NCBI GenBank assembly: GCA_905221615.1
Contig: CAJNDT010003779.1
Coordinates: 868,001-932,000, forward strand
Source: Symbiodinium sp. CCMP2592
Taxonomy: Eukaryota; Sar; Dinophyceae; Suessiales; Symbiodiniaceae
Length of the DNA: 64,000 nt
Direction: 5' to 3'
The notes below the pieces were generated by a model. The model saw nothing but the letters and a program-made list of their open reading frames with translations, had not been told where the DNA came from and made no database searches. A program made the translations under genes and the position numbers. This document shows positions 11,007 through 20,579 of the stretch, piece after piece (within the stretch, counting starts at the first letter, position 1; the number at the start of each line of letters is the position of its first letter).

Positions 11007-11226
11007 GACCCCTTCTCTGGGATCGTCGTCATAAGAGGTGTTGGAGGCTGTAAGAAACCTGTCAAACCACAAATCCGAAAACCGAACTCCGACCTCGACC
11101 CTAAAGAATCTGCATGCTTACGGTTCCTTCATGTGATTTCCTAACATGAGTCCTTCAAAAAAGGTAGGCTCTTTGGGGCCCAGGTAAGCCATAAATCTGC
11201 AACCCCCTACATCTTCGCTCCCAAGC

Positions 11227-11378
11227 CCTAAATGAGAGTTTCCGAAAATCGGCGACCCAAATATAGTACCCTAAAGACTAGGATCTTTATTAGAAGGACC
11301 CCCCAATAAACCCTAAACCCTAAACCTTTAATCCCCTAAACCCCAAAATAAGGTACCCCTAACTTTCGGAAACTCCCA
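11227..11378. mobile_element. MITE-C copy with telomere-type insert
   Basis: GAGTTTCCGAAAATCGG pairs with TTTCGGAAACTCCC. The loop has gained CCCTAAACCCTAAACC. Confidence 0.7.
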
Positions 11379-11453
11379 AATCTGCAACTCACTCAGCCGA
11401 AGAAGCGAGACAAAAGGCTCCAAACCATGACCTACCGCGTGACTAAAGACTAC

Positions 11454-11544
11454 TGTTGATGATCTAAAGATCCTGCATTACCTTAAGGACCCTAAACTAT
11501 GGAAGTTTTGGTATATTCCCGGCTTTATATCATCAACCGAAGGT
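11454..11544. mobile_element. MITE-E copy, shortened right arm
   Basis: CTGTTGATGATCTAAAGATCC to TATCATCAACCG. It is shorter than other E copies. Confidence 0.7.
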
Positions 11545-11547
11545 TCC

Positions 11548-11745
11548 TGAGTAGTGCCCGGCGCCTTCGGTAAAACTGAGCATTTGGAAAAAGGGGTGCC
11601 CTTATCCCCAATACTCCAAGTACCAAACAGTCATATACTCTCCAAAATCCTAAACTACATAACTACTATCCTCAAACAGAGTACCTTGCTGTTAGGTCCT
11701 TTGGACCCTTAGGGTATTACAAAGGGGCTACTCAGGAACCTAGTA
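11548..11745. mobile_element. MITE-B2 split by MITE-G
   Basis: Outer arms GGTTCCTGAGTAGTGCCC and GGGGCTACTCAGGAACC. A complete inverse-orientation G element (about 11605-11724, GTCATATACTCTCC to GGACCCTTAGGG) lies in its loop. Confidence 0.7.
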
Positions 11746-11829
11746 GACTCACAGGCCGGCAGTTACAGAAAGCCGCGACCCAGCTAAGATGCTTCAGGGT
11801 TTTCAGGGTCACGAAGTAGACTTTGAGGG

Positions 11830-11940
11830 GTTCTAGGAGGGTTTAGGGTTTAGGGTTCAGGGTTTAGGGTTTGGGGTTTAGGGGGGTTCACGGTTTAGGG
11901 TTTAGGGGGGATTAGGGTTTAGGGTTTAGGGTTTGAGGAC
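11830..11940 (+). repeat. telomere-type repeat array
   Basis: TTTAGGG units with one-base indels and T-run variants. Confidence 0.85.
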
Positions 11941-12059
11941 CCTAGGTCCCTAATCTACTAGGATCCAGAGTCAGCCCTTATTCCCTTGTTTAGGGTTTAG
12001 GTTCTCTTCTAACCCAAAAAAGGGCGCCCTTCTTTTTCCTAGGTTACGCTTGGGTCTAG

Positions 12060-12166
12060 TAAGGGGCCTAAATAATTACCAATACCGTTCTGGTGGGACT
12101 CCTTATTATAATTAGTATAGTACAATGGGCCCCAAAACCCTAAACTAATTATTAAGGCCCCTATAT
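12060..12166. mobile_element. MITE-I copy
   Basis: GGGGCCTAAATAATTACCAA pairs with TAATTATTAAGGCCCC. Confidence 0.8.
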
Positions 12167-12582
12167 GGAGCCGTGGACCCTGCTAAACCGTGGACCCTGC
12201 CTAGCCGTGGATCATCCCGAAACCCTGAAACAAAAACTGAAAGCCCAACTTGTTCCGCAAAAGCCATGAGTTAATCCCTGAGAACAATCCTGTAAAAAAC
12301 CGTATCCCAACCCAACACCCTAAATTTAGTTCCTTGGTAGCTGATTGTGTATACTTCACACATCTTTGCACTTCTTCTGATACTACCAATCCCCGACACA
12401 AAACGTTTAAACTTTTTTGGACCCCTGAACTCAGTGACTACGTTCCATCTATACCCAAACTACCCACTGCAGGGGACCATTAGGGGCTCTATCAGATGGT
12501 ACTCGCTCGGTCCTGGTAAAACTTCAACTGTCTGGTACAGAACCCTGAAGCCTAATTTCAACACCCCAAACCCTTAGCCTGG

Positions 12583-12773
12583 GTTGTCCTTTGGGATCTT
12601 TTTTAATTTCCACCACTACCTTGCAGAGAACCATAATAGTCTGGGTTGTGCTTTGGTATAATTTTTAATTTCCCTTGTTTTCTTATAAAGGGAAGCTACT
12701 CATAAATATTTTGCAAAGGGTTTTAAGCACAACCCAATAGCAAATATTCAAAGGGCTTAAAGGACAACTCAGA
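12583..12773. mobile_element. family X inverted-repeat element
   Basis: TGGGTTGTCCTTTGGG and TGGGTTGTGCTTTGG on the left pair with AAGCACAACCCA and AAAGGACAACTCA on the right, a double-armed foldback. A partial relative lies near 39925-40025. Confidence 0.6.
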
Positions 12774-12832
12774 AGCCCTGAGCCCGATCCAAAGCCCTAA
12801 AATCCTAAGTAAAGCGCCCTAAACCGTTTCCC

Positions 12833-13220
12833 CAAGGGCCCAAAGGACCCAATACTTAGGGCTCCTTGTAAAGGGTTCTATAAGATTCCTTTGAAGAGGT
12901 TACTATAAGGGTTCTATTATTTGGGCCTTCATAATCAGGTACTCGGTTTGGGCATGGTAGTTATGTAGGTTAGGATGTCGGGGAGGGTATGATTATTGGG
13001 TACTTCTGTTGATGATATAATCCTGCATTACCTTAAGGACCCTAAACTATGGGAATGATGCTGTATCCCTTCTTCTGGGTAGTGCAGGATTCATATCACC
13101 AACCCTAAACCCTATACCCTATAGATCCCTTAAATGAACCCTGTAAAGGTACCCTTATAGATCCCTTTAAAGGAACCCTAGGATTTCTGTCATCAACCGT
13201 GGGGGACCCTTGGGGTCTGG
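12833..13220. mobile_element. MITE-G carrying MITE-E
   Basis: The G left part (CAAGGGCCCAAAGGACCCAA to TTATTGGGTACT) is followed by E (13012-13109) with a further tail ending TCATCAACCGT, then the G right end GGGACCCTTGGGG. The G/E junction is the same as at 46921. Confidence 0.7.
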
Positions 13221-13269
13221 TTTCGAACCCTCTAACTCGCAGTCTCCTTTGTCATAGTTGGGTAACATC

Positions 13270-13412
13270 TTAAATTAGGGTTTAGGGTTTAGGGTTGGGG
13301 TTTGGGGTTTAGGGTTTGGGGTTTAGGGTTTAGGGTTCAGGGTTTAGGGTTTAGGGTTTAGGGTTTAGGGTCTCGGGTTTAGGGTTTAGGGTTTTAGGGC
13401 TTTAGGGTTTAT
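13270..13412 (+). repeat. telomere-type repeat array
   Basis: Twenty or so TTTAGGG units with sporadic GTTTGGGG and TTTTAGGG errors. Confidence 0.9.
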
Positions 13413-13614
13413 GGGTACTTAAACCCCATAAGGAATAAAAAGGTACATCTTTAATCCTATCCGAACAATGAACTAGTCTCGACAGGCCACCGCCCGCGAC
13501 TTCCGTGAGGATCTGCTTCTGGACACACTGGAGGCTTACTGAGAGACATAAATCTAGGGTTGAGGATTTAGGGTAGAGGCCTTAATAATTTCAATAGGGT
13601 TTTTGGGGGTTCCT

Positions 13615-13730
13615 TCATATGGGTAGTTGTCAAAATGATGGTCCCTTTTTGGGCACCCTACCTTATAAATGCCGTAATATAATAGGGACACCAAAAAGGG
13701 ACCATAATGTTGACACCTACCCATATAGGT
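13615..13730. mobile_element. MITE-N copy
   Basis: ATATGGGTAGTTGTCAAAAT pairs with TGTTGACACCTACCCATAT. Confidence 0.75.
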
Positions 13731-13956
13731 ATGGCACAATACACGCCCCCAAACCCGATTTTAACGATTCAGGCCCCGACTTTAGGGCTTTTGGGTCGAG
13801 GGGGCAACTCTTTGATGTATGGGGTTCCGGTGTCTTCCTAGACCGTGCACCCTAAGCATTGTCTGAACCGCTGCTTACTTTCTAAGTAGTGACTGGTGAA
13901 AAGCCTTTCAGGATAGACTGTTTTAAGGGTTTAGGAATCAGGGCTTAGGGTGATCC

Positions 13957-14083
13957 AAGAATAAAAGGAGGGACCCTTAATAAGGACCCCTAGGTATATA
14001 CCCTCGATATAGCTATTATATACCCACTATATAGCCCATTATAGGCTAGGGGTCCCCATTAAGGGTCCCTCCTTTTTCCCTTT
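13957..14083. mobile_element. MITE-F copy
   Basis: AAAAGGAGGGACCCTTAATA pairs with TTAAGGGTCCCTCCTTTT. Confidence 0.8.
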
Positions 14084-14381
14084 GAGGTGAAGCAGGGTTT
14101 CATTTCAGGTTTCGCGTGGCCCTGAGCCCTAAGCCCCAAAATTCCCAAGCCAAACCGCTAACTCGTGGTTTCCTATAAGTGGTGGTCGTTCCGAAGTGTC
14201 AGTATAACCTTTACTTGCAGAATCTTCAAAAAAAACTAAGTCACCCCATAGTAGAATGTAGGGTTTCTGTAGTAGGAATCACAGCTCGGTTTGTATCCCC
14301 CGCCCCATTACGGTTCTCAGCACGCCTGTGGCTATCGAGCGATGAAAGGACCAAAAAGACAAACCCTGAAAGCCTCAGCAG

Positions 14382-15017
14382 CATGGGGTTCAAGAGCACA
14401 CCTCATTCTGTCTCAGTTCGCGAGAAGCCAGCATTATTCACGAAAATGTTCTCTGAGCTGCAGCGAAGCTTGGAGACGAACTTTAGCCGGCATGGTGTGC
14501 TCAGGGACAGATTCTTTGGGGATAATGTAGGAGCCGTCATAATTACCTACACTATGTTGGTGGTTTCCGTATTATAATTATAGTATCGTGGGCCCCGAAA
14601 CCCTGTTCCAATTAGTGAGGCTCCTATATTATCGTGTTTGCTTAGCGGGCCTATGTTGTCATGCGGATGCTCCACGGCCCCAGCAACTCCGTCTGCGTCA
14701 TCCAGTTCATGAGCTCGTGTGAGCGGTCCTGTTCTTACTACGACAAGCTACTATAGGGGCCTCAATAGTTACCCATACGATTTTGGCGGATTCCTTATTA
14801 TGATTATAGTGCGATGGGCCTCAAAACCCTATTCTATAGGTTCCTTATTATGCTTATAGTACAATGGGCCCCAAAACCCTATTCTATTCAGTAAGGCCCG
14901 TATAGCACAAGCCCTAAACCCTAAACCGGAGATCCTCAGGCACGGCACCCCGGCATAGCACCCAGCCCCCGCTTGGCCATCCCCCCCTCCGGGTCCACCG
15001 ATCTCCCCAACAGCAAC
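14382..15017 (+). CDS. partial gene, three exons, unknown protein; first intron is MITE-I
   Basis: Exon 14382-14526 reads MGFKSTPHSVSVREKPALFT through RHGVLRDRFFGDN and ends in phase 0 at a GTAGGA donor. The 119-base intron (14527-14645) is almost exactly one MITE-I plus a short tail ending GCTTAG. Exon 14646-14718 continues in phase 0 as RAYVVMRMLHGPSNSVCVIQ and ends in phase 1 at a strong GTGAGC donor. A third piece (14940-15017, CTCAG acceptor, GTACGG donor) fits that phase, but its product is proline-rich and less convincing. The start and end of the gene were not identified. The middle peptide resembles part of a globular domain but I do not recognise the family. Confidence 0.5.
14527..14640. 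mobile_element. MITE-I copy forming an intron
   Basis: GTAGGAGCCGTCATAATTAC pairs with AATTAGTGAGGCTCCTA. Its left end supplies the GT donor of the host intron. Confidence 0.75.
14752..14906. mobile_element. MITE-I copy with internal tandem duplication
   Basis: About 55 bases (GGTTCCTTATTATG to CAAAACCCTATTCTAT) are present twice in a row inside one I element. Confidence 0.7.
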
Positions 15018-15099
15018 GTACGGTTTGTTTGGGCTGTTTCAGGACATATGACAAGGAGCCCTAAACGTACAGGTTTTTAACCCTAAACCCTATAAACCC

Positions 15100-15223
15100 T
15101 ACTTGAAGGATCATGGGACCTGGTAAGTAGGTTATAATTGGGGTTATAAGTCCCCTAAGTGGGGTTATCCTAACTACAACCTACTTATAACGTTACTCAC
15201 GAAGTCCTATGAGCCTTTAAGTA
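15100..15223. mobile_element. MITE-A copy
   Basis: A element in reverse internal orientation, with TACTTGAAGG and CCTTTAAGTA ends. Confidence 0.85.
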
Positions 15224-15313
15224 TAAGCCCTAAACCCCGTAACCCTAAGCCGAACGCCGATGCCAGGTGTTGCAGATGAAGGATCCTGCTGATCTGGGCC
15301 TTCAGGCCGAAGA

Positions 15314-15436
15314 TACTTAAAGGCTCATAGGACTTAGCAAGTAAGGTTATAATAAGTAGGTTATAATTAGGATAACCCCACTTAGGGGACTTGTAAGCCC
15401 AATTATAACCTACTAGGTCCCATGATCCTTTAAGTA
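15314..15436. mobile_element. MITE-A copy abutting a coding-like stretch
   Basis: Full A element. Just upstream (15268-15313) a TTGCAG acceptor is followed by MKDPADLGLQAED, so the element may mark the exon edge. A broken A right arm follows at 15500-15530. Confidence 0.8.
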
Positions 15437-15683
15437 ACCCTAAACTACCCCTTGTAGAACCCCTATATCGATCCCTTAAAGGAGCCCTTTAAAGGAACCT
15501 ACTTGCTAAGTCCCATGATCCTTTAAGCAAGCGTGTCGGCCAAATTTCTGGCTTCTACTGTAAAGGAATCTATAAGGGCTCCTTTTTAAGGTGTTAGCGG
15601 AGTTTAGGGTTTGAAAGTGGTGTCCGATGGTTTTCGGATTTGGTGTTTGGGCTTATTTACGATTCGATTGCTTAGTATTCCAG

Positions 15684-15847
15684 TTGGCCAGGAGAACGAT
15701 AATAATAATGAAGCTTCCTTGCGATCACAGACTACATGCTCCTTGAATAGACACAGAATCAACAACTACGTACCACGGGAAGGAGGATCTCAAGAGAACA
15801 CCTTGGGACCAAGGCTAGAACAGTCATTTTCGAACATGCCAAGGGAG
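15684..15847 (+). CDS. candidate exon, polar protein
   Basis: After ATTCCAG the frame reads GQENDNNNEASLRSQTTCSL and on to LGPRLEQSFSNMPRE, ending at a GTTTTA donor. If the donor is not used, the frame runs on to TAG at 15881 through a Gln-rich SKQQQNDE. It is polar and probably disordered, with no recognised domain. Confidence 0.35.
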
Positions 15848-15897
15848 GTTTTATGTAGTAAGCAACAGCAGAACGACGAGTAGCTGGACGAGTGGGA

Positions 15898-16130
15898 GTA
15901 GCAGAAGTCATGGGAGCCGTCGTCGTGGTGGTACTAGTAGCAGTAGTAGTAGTAGTAGTAGCAGTAGTAGTAGCTTTAATAATTCTGGTAGTCGTAGTAG
16001 TAGTCGTAGTCGCAGTTGCAGTCGGGTGGTGGCGGTGGTGGTCCTGGGGTTATGTGGCTAGCAGTTGGGGGAGGGTCAGGACCCGGAGTCGGAGTCGAAG
16101 AAGATGTAGGTGTAGGCCGAGGACTAGGAC
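15898..16130 (+). repeat. degenerate GTA/GTC trinucleotide repeat
   Basis: Imperfect GTAGTAGCA and GTCGTAGTC units. A valine-rich frame through it is a repeat artefact. Confidence 0.85.
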
Positions 16131-16254
16131 TACTTGGAGGCTCATGGGACTTAGTAAGTAAGGTTACAAGTAGGCTATAATTAGGATAACCCCACTTAGG
16201 GGACTTATAACCCCAATTATAACCTACTTACTAAGTCCCATGATCCTTTAAGTA
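16131..16254. mobile_element. MITE-A inserted in a trinucleotide repeat
   Basis: Intact A element with TACTTGGAGG/CCTTTAAGTA ends. GTAGCAGTAGCAGTAG continues on its right side, so the insertion split the microsatellite. Confidence 0.85.
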
Positions 16255-16918
16255 GGAGTAGCAGTAGCAGTAGTTGCTGGGTGCCTCAGGTTACCTTAGT
16301 TTCGGCCTAGCCTCTTGCCGAGGTGGCATGCGAGGCGGCAAGATTTTGACAAGCTGGTGTAATAAGCGCGCGGCAGGAGAACTGGCAACCGTTCCTCATG
16401 TAGAATATGTCCATACCAAAATATTCCCGTATGCAATTTTTTTCTCGTATGCAGGCCCCGATACTAAACCATTATAGTTGCGCTTATAGTAACCTCTTTA
16501 GACCCCTTTTAAACAGAGTCCTTCAAGGGACGAATGCCCTGCATCGAATCAGGCTAGTTGCATTCGTTTTGCCAGGTTGCTCGCCGATCATTTCGAAGGA
16601 TCAGGCCAGGCATCTTCAGGTTTTCGGGCTTGTGGCTTCGGGCTTTAGGCTTGAGGTTTGGGGTGGAATGCGACTGGGGAGTGTCAGAAAAGCAGTGCTC
16701 TTGTGCTGTTCTTAGCAAGACCCTAAAACCCTAAAGCCCTAAACCCTAAAGCTCTAAACCCCATAAGCCACATGCTATGGGGACTTGAGCCTTTGTAATC
16801 GGGCGTTTAAGGGTTTTAGTCTATAATTAATTAATGTTTTTGGGTTCAGGGTTATTAGGGGTCTATAGGGTTTAGGGTTTTTAGTGTATGATACGGTTCT
16901 TGGGAGTGTGTACTACAG

Positions 16919-17050
16919 TTCAACGGGACTCGAGTGAAGAAGCGCTGAAGGATATGGCAGGAACATCTGCTTGCGTCAGCCTCGAGGACACCTTCACAGC
17001 ACTGGGTTTAGCAATCTGTGAAGAGTTACGAGACCTTCCTTCGAATCCAT
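16919..17050 (+). CDS. candidate exon, acidic helical protein
   Basis: A TACTACAG acceptor precedes 43 open codons including RDSSEEALKDMAGTSACVSL and ALGLAICEELRDLPSNP, closing at a T|GTGATC donor. The composition fits an amphipathic helical domain. No family was recognised. A CAG-bordered 29-base segment at about 17112-17140 with a GTAAGC donor could be the next micro-exon. Confidence 0.35.
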
Positions 17051-17191
17051 GTGATCTGCACACTCGTCCATGATTACAATACGCGGCAACGCATGTCGAC
17101 ATTTTGGTCAGGCACCCATGCTGCCATCATGCGCAAATGAGTAAGCATGTGATCCCGGATCTGCGAGTCCCGAGCTCATAAGCGGTTGCAG

Positions 17192-17511
17192 GTCAAGTCA
17201 AGCACTGGGGCATAGACTCCAGTAAGTGTGATTCCGGAGGGACTTCGAGTTGGAGTCGTGCGAGCTGAATGGGTAGTTGTCAAAACTAGGGTCCTTTTTT
17301 GGGTCCTTAATATAATACGCCACGTAAGAAACAGGGTGCCCAAAAAGGGACCATAGTTTTGACAACCACCCAACTGGAGTCGTTTGAGCTGAATGATCAC
17401 ATAAGCTGGGGACCTTACTCCTGGGTTGTTTCGGGTGGGATTCATTTGGGGCCTGGTGAACATCGAGATTACGGCGTCGACCCGGCCCACCACTTCCAGA
17501 CACCAAAGTAG
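17192..17511 (+). CDS. duplicated gene 3' end, copy 1, split by MITE-N
   Basis: The terminal exon (in frame from 17377) reads ESFELNDHISWGPYSWVVSG, then GGIHLGPGEHRDYGVDPAHH, and stops at TAG 17509-17511. Just upstream the first 20 or so bases of the exon occur again (TGGAGTCGTGCGAGCTGAAT, 17251-17270), with a MITE-N between the two copies. This is a direct repeat consistent with insertion into the exon. A small exon 17192-17221 with a GTAAGT donor precedes it, but the intron to the next piece would be very short, so copy 1 may be damaged. The family is unknown. The HRDYGVDPAHH stretch is rich in His and Asp. Confidence 0.5.
17270..17374. mobile_element. MITE-N inside a coding exon
   Basis: GGGTAGTTGTCAAAACTAGG pairs with TTTTGACAACCACCC. 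It is flanked by a 21-bp direct repeat differing at two bases (17251-17271 and 17375-17395). Confidence 0.75.
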
Positions 17512-17820
17512 GGATGGCTTTCGCTTCAAAGTTTGTTTCGGGTTTAGGGTTTCTTCAAAGTCTGTGCAAGGTTCAATCTTTGTTTAGGGTCTAGGGTTTG
17601 TTCAGGGTTTGTTCAGGGTCGAGATTTTGTTAAGGAGGTTTGTTTAGGTTTCGGGGTTTGGTTCACTGTTTGGGTTGGTGTAGGGATTCCTAGGTAGCCC
17701 TAGACACCAAACTTTGTTTGGAGTTTAGGGTTTCCTATCCAAGCTTTACGGTAAGATTTCCCACACAAGCTCAGCAAAGTAAGGCGAGGCTTTCAAGCCT
17801 AGGGCGCGAGCGTTTGAATC

Positions 17821-17990
17821 ATCATCTTGATATGGGCGTGCATTCGAGCTGAGATTAATGCAATGGTACGACACCTCGCCAAAACGGCTTTGCCCCAGGG
17901 TGCATCTTGATATCGATGTGCATACGAGCCAAAACCAAGATAGCACTGCAATGGTACGACGCCTCGCCAAAACGGTCTGGCCCCATCAAC
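17821..17990 (+). repeat. imperfect tandem duplication, about 80-85 bp
   Basis: CATCTTGATATGGGCGTGCA to CCTCGCCAAAACGG occurs twice, with indels and roughly 80 percent identity. Confidence 0.7.
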
Positions 17991-18031
17991 CTGAGGAAGC
18001 AAGCTCGACTCCCTGCAGTCTAGACTCATAA
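17900..18031 (+). CDS. candidate terminal exon, unknown protein
   Basis: After CCCCAG (acceptor at 17898) the frame reads HLDIDVHTSQNQDSTAMVRR, then LAKTVWPHQPEEASSTPCSL, and stops at TAA. The preceding 80 bases (17821-17898) are a diverged duplicate whose frame is broken by a stop, so this is an expanded or decayed exon pair. Confidence 0.35.
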   Translation: MHLDIDVHTSQNQDSTAMVRRLAKTVWPHQPEEASSTPCSLDS

Positions 18032-18253
18032 AGTGCATGGTCTTGGCAGCATATTGCCAAACACATCAGGGCAGGATGCAATACATGTCGGAATGTACAG
18101 TAAAGACTTCAAAGAACGGTTTGTTTGCAAGCGCGGGGTCCGCGAGGGTCAAAGAATCGTCTAAACACTTTTACAACAAACAACCCTAAACCCTAAACCC
18201 TGAACCCTTAAACCCCGCACCCAGACTAGCGAGTCCCGAAATCATAAGTGATT

Positions 18254-19269
18254 GCAGGTCAAACGGGGATTTCCGGAAATAGGGGACCCTAATCTGTATG
18301 CCAAATAGTAGGATCCTTATTAGAAGGACCCCCCAAATAAGGTACTCCGAATTTTCGGAAACCCCCAAATCAGTCAACGAAACATAGACTAGGATGCCCA
18401 GTACGTAGTACCCTTATTCCCTTTTTGTAGTCCTAGGTTTCTTATAAATTATAAAGTTACCCAATACCAAAAAGAGAGGCCTTTTTATTCGTAGGTTACT
18501 GGGTATCCTAGTCTACGGCTACGGTTCTTATCAGGGATGATGAAAGACAGAAGCACTAAGGACATCCTCTTTGGACTTATGACATGGCCATACCTTACTT
18601 AAAAGATCATGGGACTTAGTAAGTAGGTTCTAACTGGGGTATCCTAGTAGACTTAGGGACCCAAAAAGCACATAAACATAAGCATTTATTAGGCTTGTCG
18701 GGTTCCTTTAAAGGGTACTATTAGGTTCATAGGGTTCCTTTAAAGGGTTCTAGGGTATCCTAGATAGACTCCAGTAAGTGTGACTTCAGGCTTTCTGTTC
18801 TCGCGACCGCAGGGACCTTGAACTGCTTGGAGGTTCATGGCTAGTTATGGGAGTTTCCGACAATTAGGGGTTCCTTTGAAGGGATCCATAAGGGTTCCTT
18901 TAAAGGGATCTATAATGGTTCTATAAAGGGTTTGGGGTGTAGAGTTTCCGAAAATTAGGGGTACCTTATTTTGGGGTCATTATAAGAAGGATCCTACTAT
19001 GTAGGGTACTATATTAGGGTCCCCTGTTTTCGGAAACTCCCTTATGAGTGGGGCTACAAGTCCCCTAATATGGGTTATGAGTATGGTTACCCTTATTATA
19101 GCCCCACTTATAACTACCCATGAACCTCCAAGTGGAGTCGTTTGAGCTGAATGATCACATAAGCTGGGGACCTTACTCCTGGGTTGTTTCGGGTGGGATT
19201 CATTTGGGGCCTGGTGAACATCGAGATTACGGCGTCGACCCGGCCCACCACTTCCAGACACCAGAGTAG
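18254..19269 (+). CDS. duplicated gene 3' end, copy 2, exons split by element blocks
   Basis: The terminal exon (in frame from 19135) is nearly identical to copy 1 and stops at TAG 19267-19269 (HHFQTPE versus HHFQTPK). Upstream the matching small exon is split. The GATTGCAGGTCAA start lies at 18250-18260, while the ATAGACTCCA|GTAAGT end lies at 18764-18773, with about 500 bases of MITE-C, MITE-B and A/L fragments between. A further exon (from 18817, GCAG acceptor) runs QDLELL up to MITE-A. Removing the A composite with GA-AG borders joins it in phase to VESFELND. The gene family is unknown. Confidence 0.5.
18265..18368. mobile_element. MITE-C copy
   Basis: GGGGATTTCCGGAAATAGG pairs with TTTTCGGAAACCCCC. 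Confidence 0.75.
18389..18763. mobile_element. element block with MITE-B ends
   Basis: It starts with a full B element (18389-18511) and ends in a second B-type terminus GGGTATCCTAG. MITE-A and MITE-L fragments lie between. ATAGACT is repeated at both flanks (18384-18390 and 18764-18770). Confidence 0.65.
18823..19132. mobile_element. MITE-A carrying a nested MITE-C
   Basis: The outer arms CTTGGAGGTTCATGGCTAGT and ACTACCCATGAACCTCCAAG are inverted. Inside, a C element (18849-19041, GGGAGTTTCCG to CGGAAACTCCC) is flanked by TTAT on both sides. The C element itself holds an extra partial C copy. Confidence 0.8.
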
Positions 19270-19273
19270 GGAT

Positions 19274-19470
19274 GGCTTACGCTTCAAAGTTTGTTTCGGG
19301 CTTAGGTTTTCTTCAGAGTCTGTGCAAGGTTCCAAGTTGTCTAGGCTTTAGGGTTTGTCAAAGTTCAGGGTTTGTTCAGGGTCGAGATGTCGTTAAGGTT
19401 TTGTTGCGTTTAGTTTGAGATGTTTTAAGGGGCTAGAGGTTTGTTTAGGGTGCGGGGTTTCCTAGACAGC
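19274..19470 (+). other. duplicated 3' flank of the copy pair
   Basis: This stretch, rich in GTTTGTTTCGGG and GTTCAGGGT words, matches 17516-17700 after copy 1. Confidence 0.7.
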
Positions 19471-19751
19471 CCTAGACACAGAACCCTGTTCAGTGTTTAA
19501 GCTGTAAGCCGGGTGTACGGTTGCTAAACCTTGGTTCTCATAGGTGCGCATTTGGCACACCCTTGAGTTTGACTTCTGGGTTGGGTTTCACCTTAATGGG
19601 TCCGGCAACTCTAAAAGCCCATGTCTTGCTGCTGTGCAGAGGCCGTCTCTGCGACTCTCCCATCACTTTTTGCAGGCCGAGCCTTGGCGAAGGTCATGGA
19701 AGCATCGTGTTTTTGATTTACTGGGTTCCGTTAGTTATAGTTATCGGGCCT

Positions 19752-19847
19752 ACCCAGAGGCCCCAAAGTAGTTCCTTTTTGGGATTACTTTGTGGGATTC
19801 TATATATGAACCCCCAAAAGGAACTACTTTGGGGCCCTTTGGGTAAT
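19752..19847. mobile_element. MITE-M copy
   Basis: CCCCAAAGTAGTTCCTTTTT pairs with AAAAGGAACTACTTTGGGG. The same family occurs at 63166-63256 and, diverged, at 30752-30842. Confidence 0.8.
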
Positions 19848-19935
19848 GGCTGAAGTTGTATAAACGGCCGCTGGGGCTAAGTAGCTGAACTGGTACAAGT
19901 GAATTTCATGTTCGGGTGTGATGATACCCGCATCA

Positions 19936-20060
19936 TACTTGGAGGATCATGGGACTTAGTAAGTAAGGTTATAAGTAGGTTATGATTAGGGTAACCCCAG
20001 TTAAGGGGACTTATAACCCCAATTATAACCTACGTACTAAGTCCCGTGATCCTTTAAGTA
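19936..20060. mobile_element. MITE-A copy
   Basis: Full A element with TACTTGGAGG and CCTTTAAGTA ends. Confidence 0.85.
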
Positions 20061-20146
20061 CTGTCTCATGTAGGTCTTGAACTGCTTTGTTCGGTCCGCT
20101 TACTTTCAATATCGTCGCCGTTCAATGTGCGATCTGTGCATAGGTT

Positions 20147-20353
20147 TTGAATGGTCTTGAACATGTGAGCCGTAAAATGCAAGACCTGCAGTCTAAGCCC
20201 CTGAAAGACTTGATCAGAATCGTTAGCCGTGAATGCGTAAACGCTGAGTCCCTCCATATCAAAGATCCTATTCCTCTTGAGCCCAAGAGGCCCAAAACTT
20301 CTAAAGATCAGAAAACCCTAAAGTCTACAGTCCCCGAAACCCTGTATCCCTAA
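20147..20353 (+). CDS. candidate coding island, unknown protein
   Basis: A 68-codon frame containing RKMQDLQSKPLKDLIRIVSR and ECVNAESLHIKDPIPLEPKR, rich in Lys and Pro. A GCATAG acceptor lies just upstream at about 20133. The frame decays into CCTAAAG-type repeat sequence at its end, so the true exon is probably shorter. Confidence 0.3.
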   Translation: MNGLEHVSRKMQDLQSKPLKDLIRIVSRECVNAESLHIKDPIPLEPKRPKTSKDQKTLKSTVPETLYP

Positions 20354-20579
20354 ACCGCCTGGACCTCAAAACCTTCATTACTCAATTGGACTTGTCGGGA
20401 GACGAACGACAGTGTTGATGTGACATGAGTGTCTTGATGGCGTGAAGTGCACAAGGCAAGAGCAAACCTCCTTGACGTCAAAAACACCAAAACGTTGAAG
20501 CCGGAAGCCCCGAAACCCTCAAAGGAGGCCGTGACCTAAAGGCACTTTAAGCCTCAGGCCCCCGAACAAGAAGGATTTC

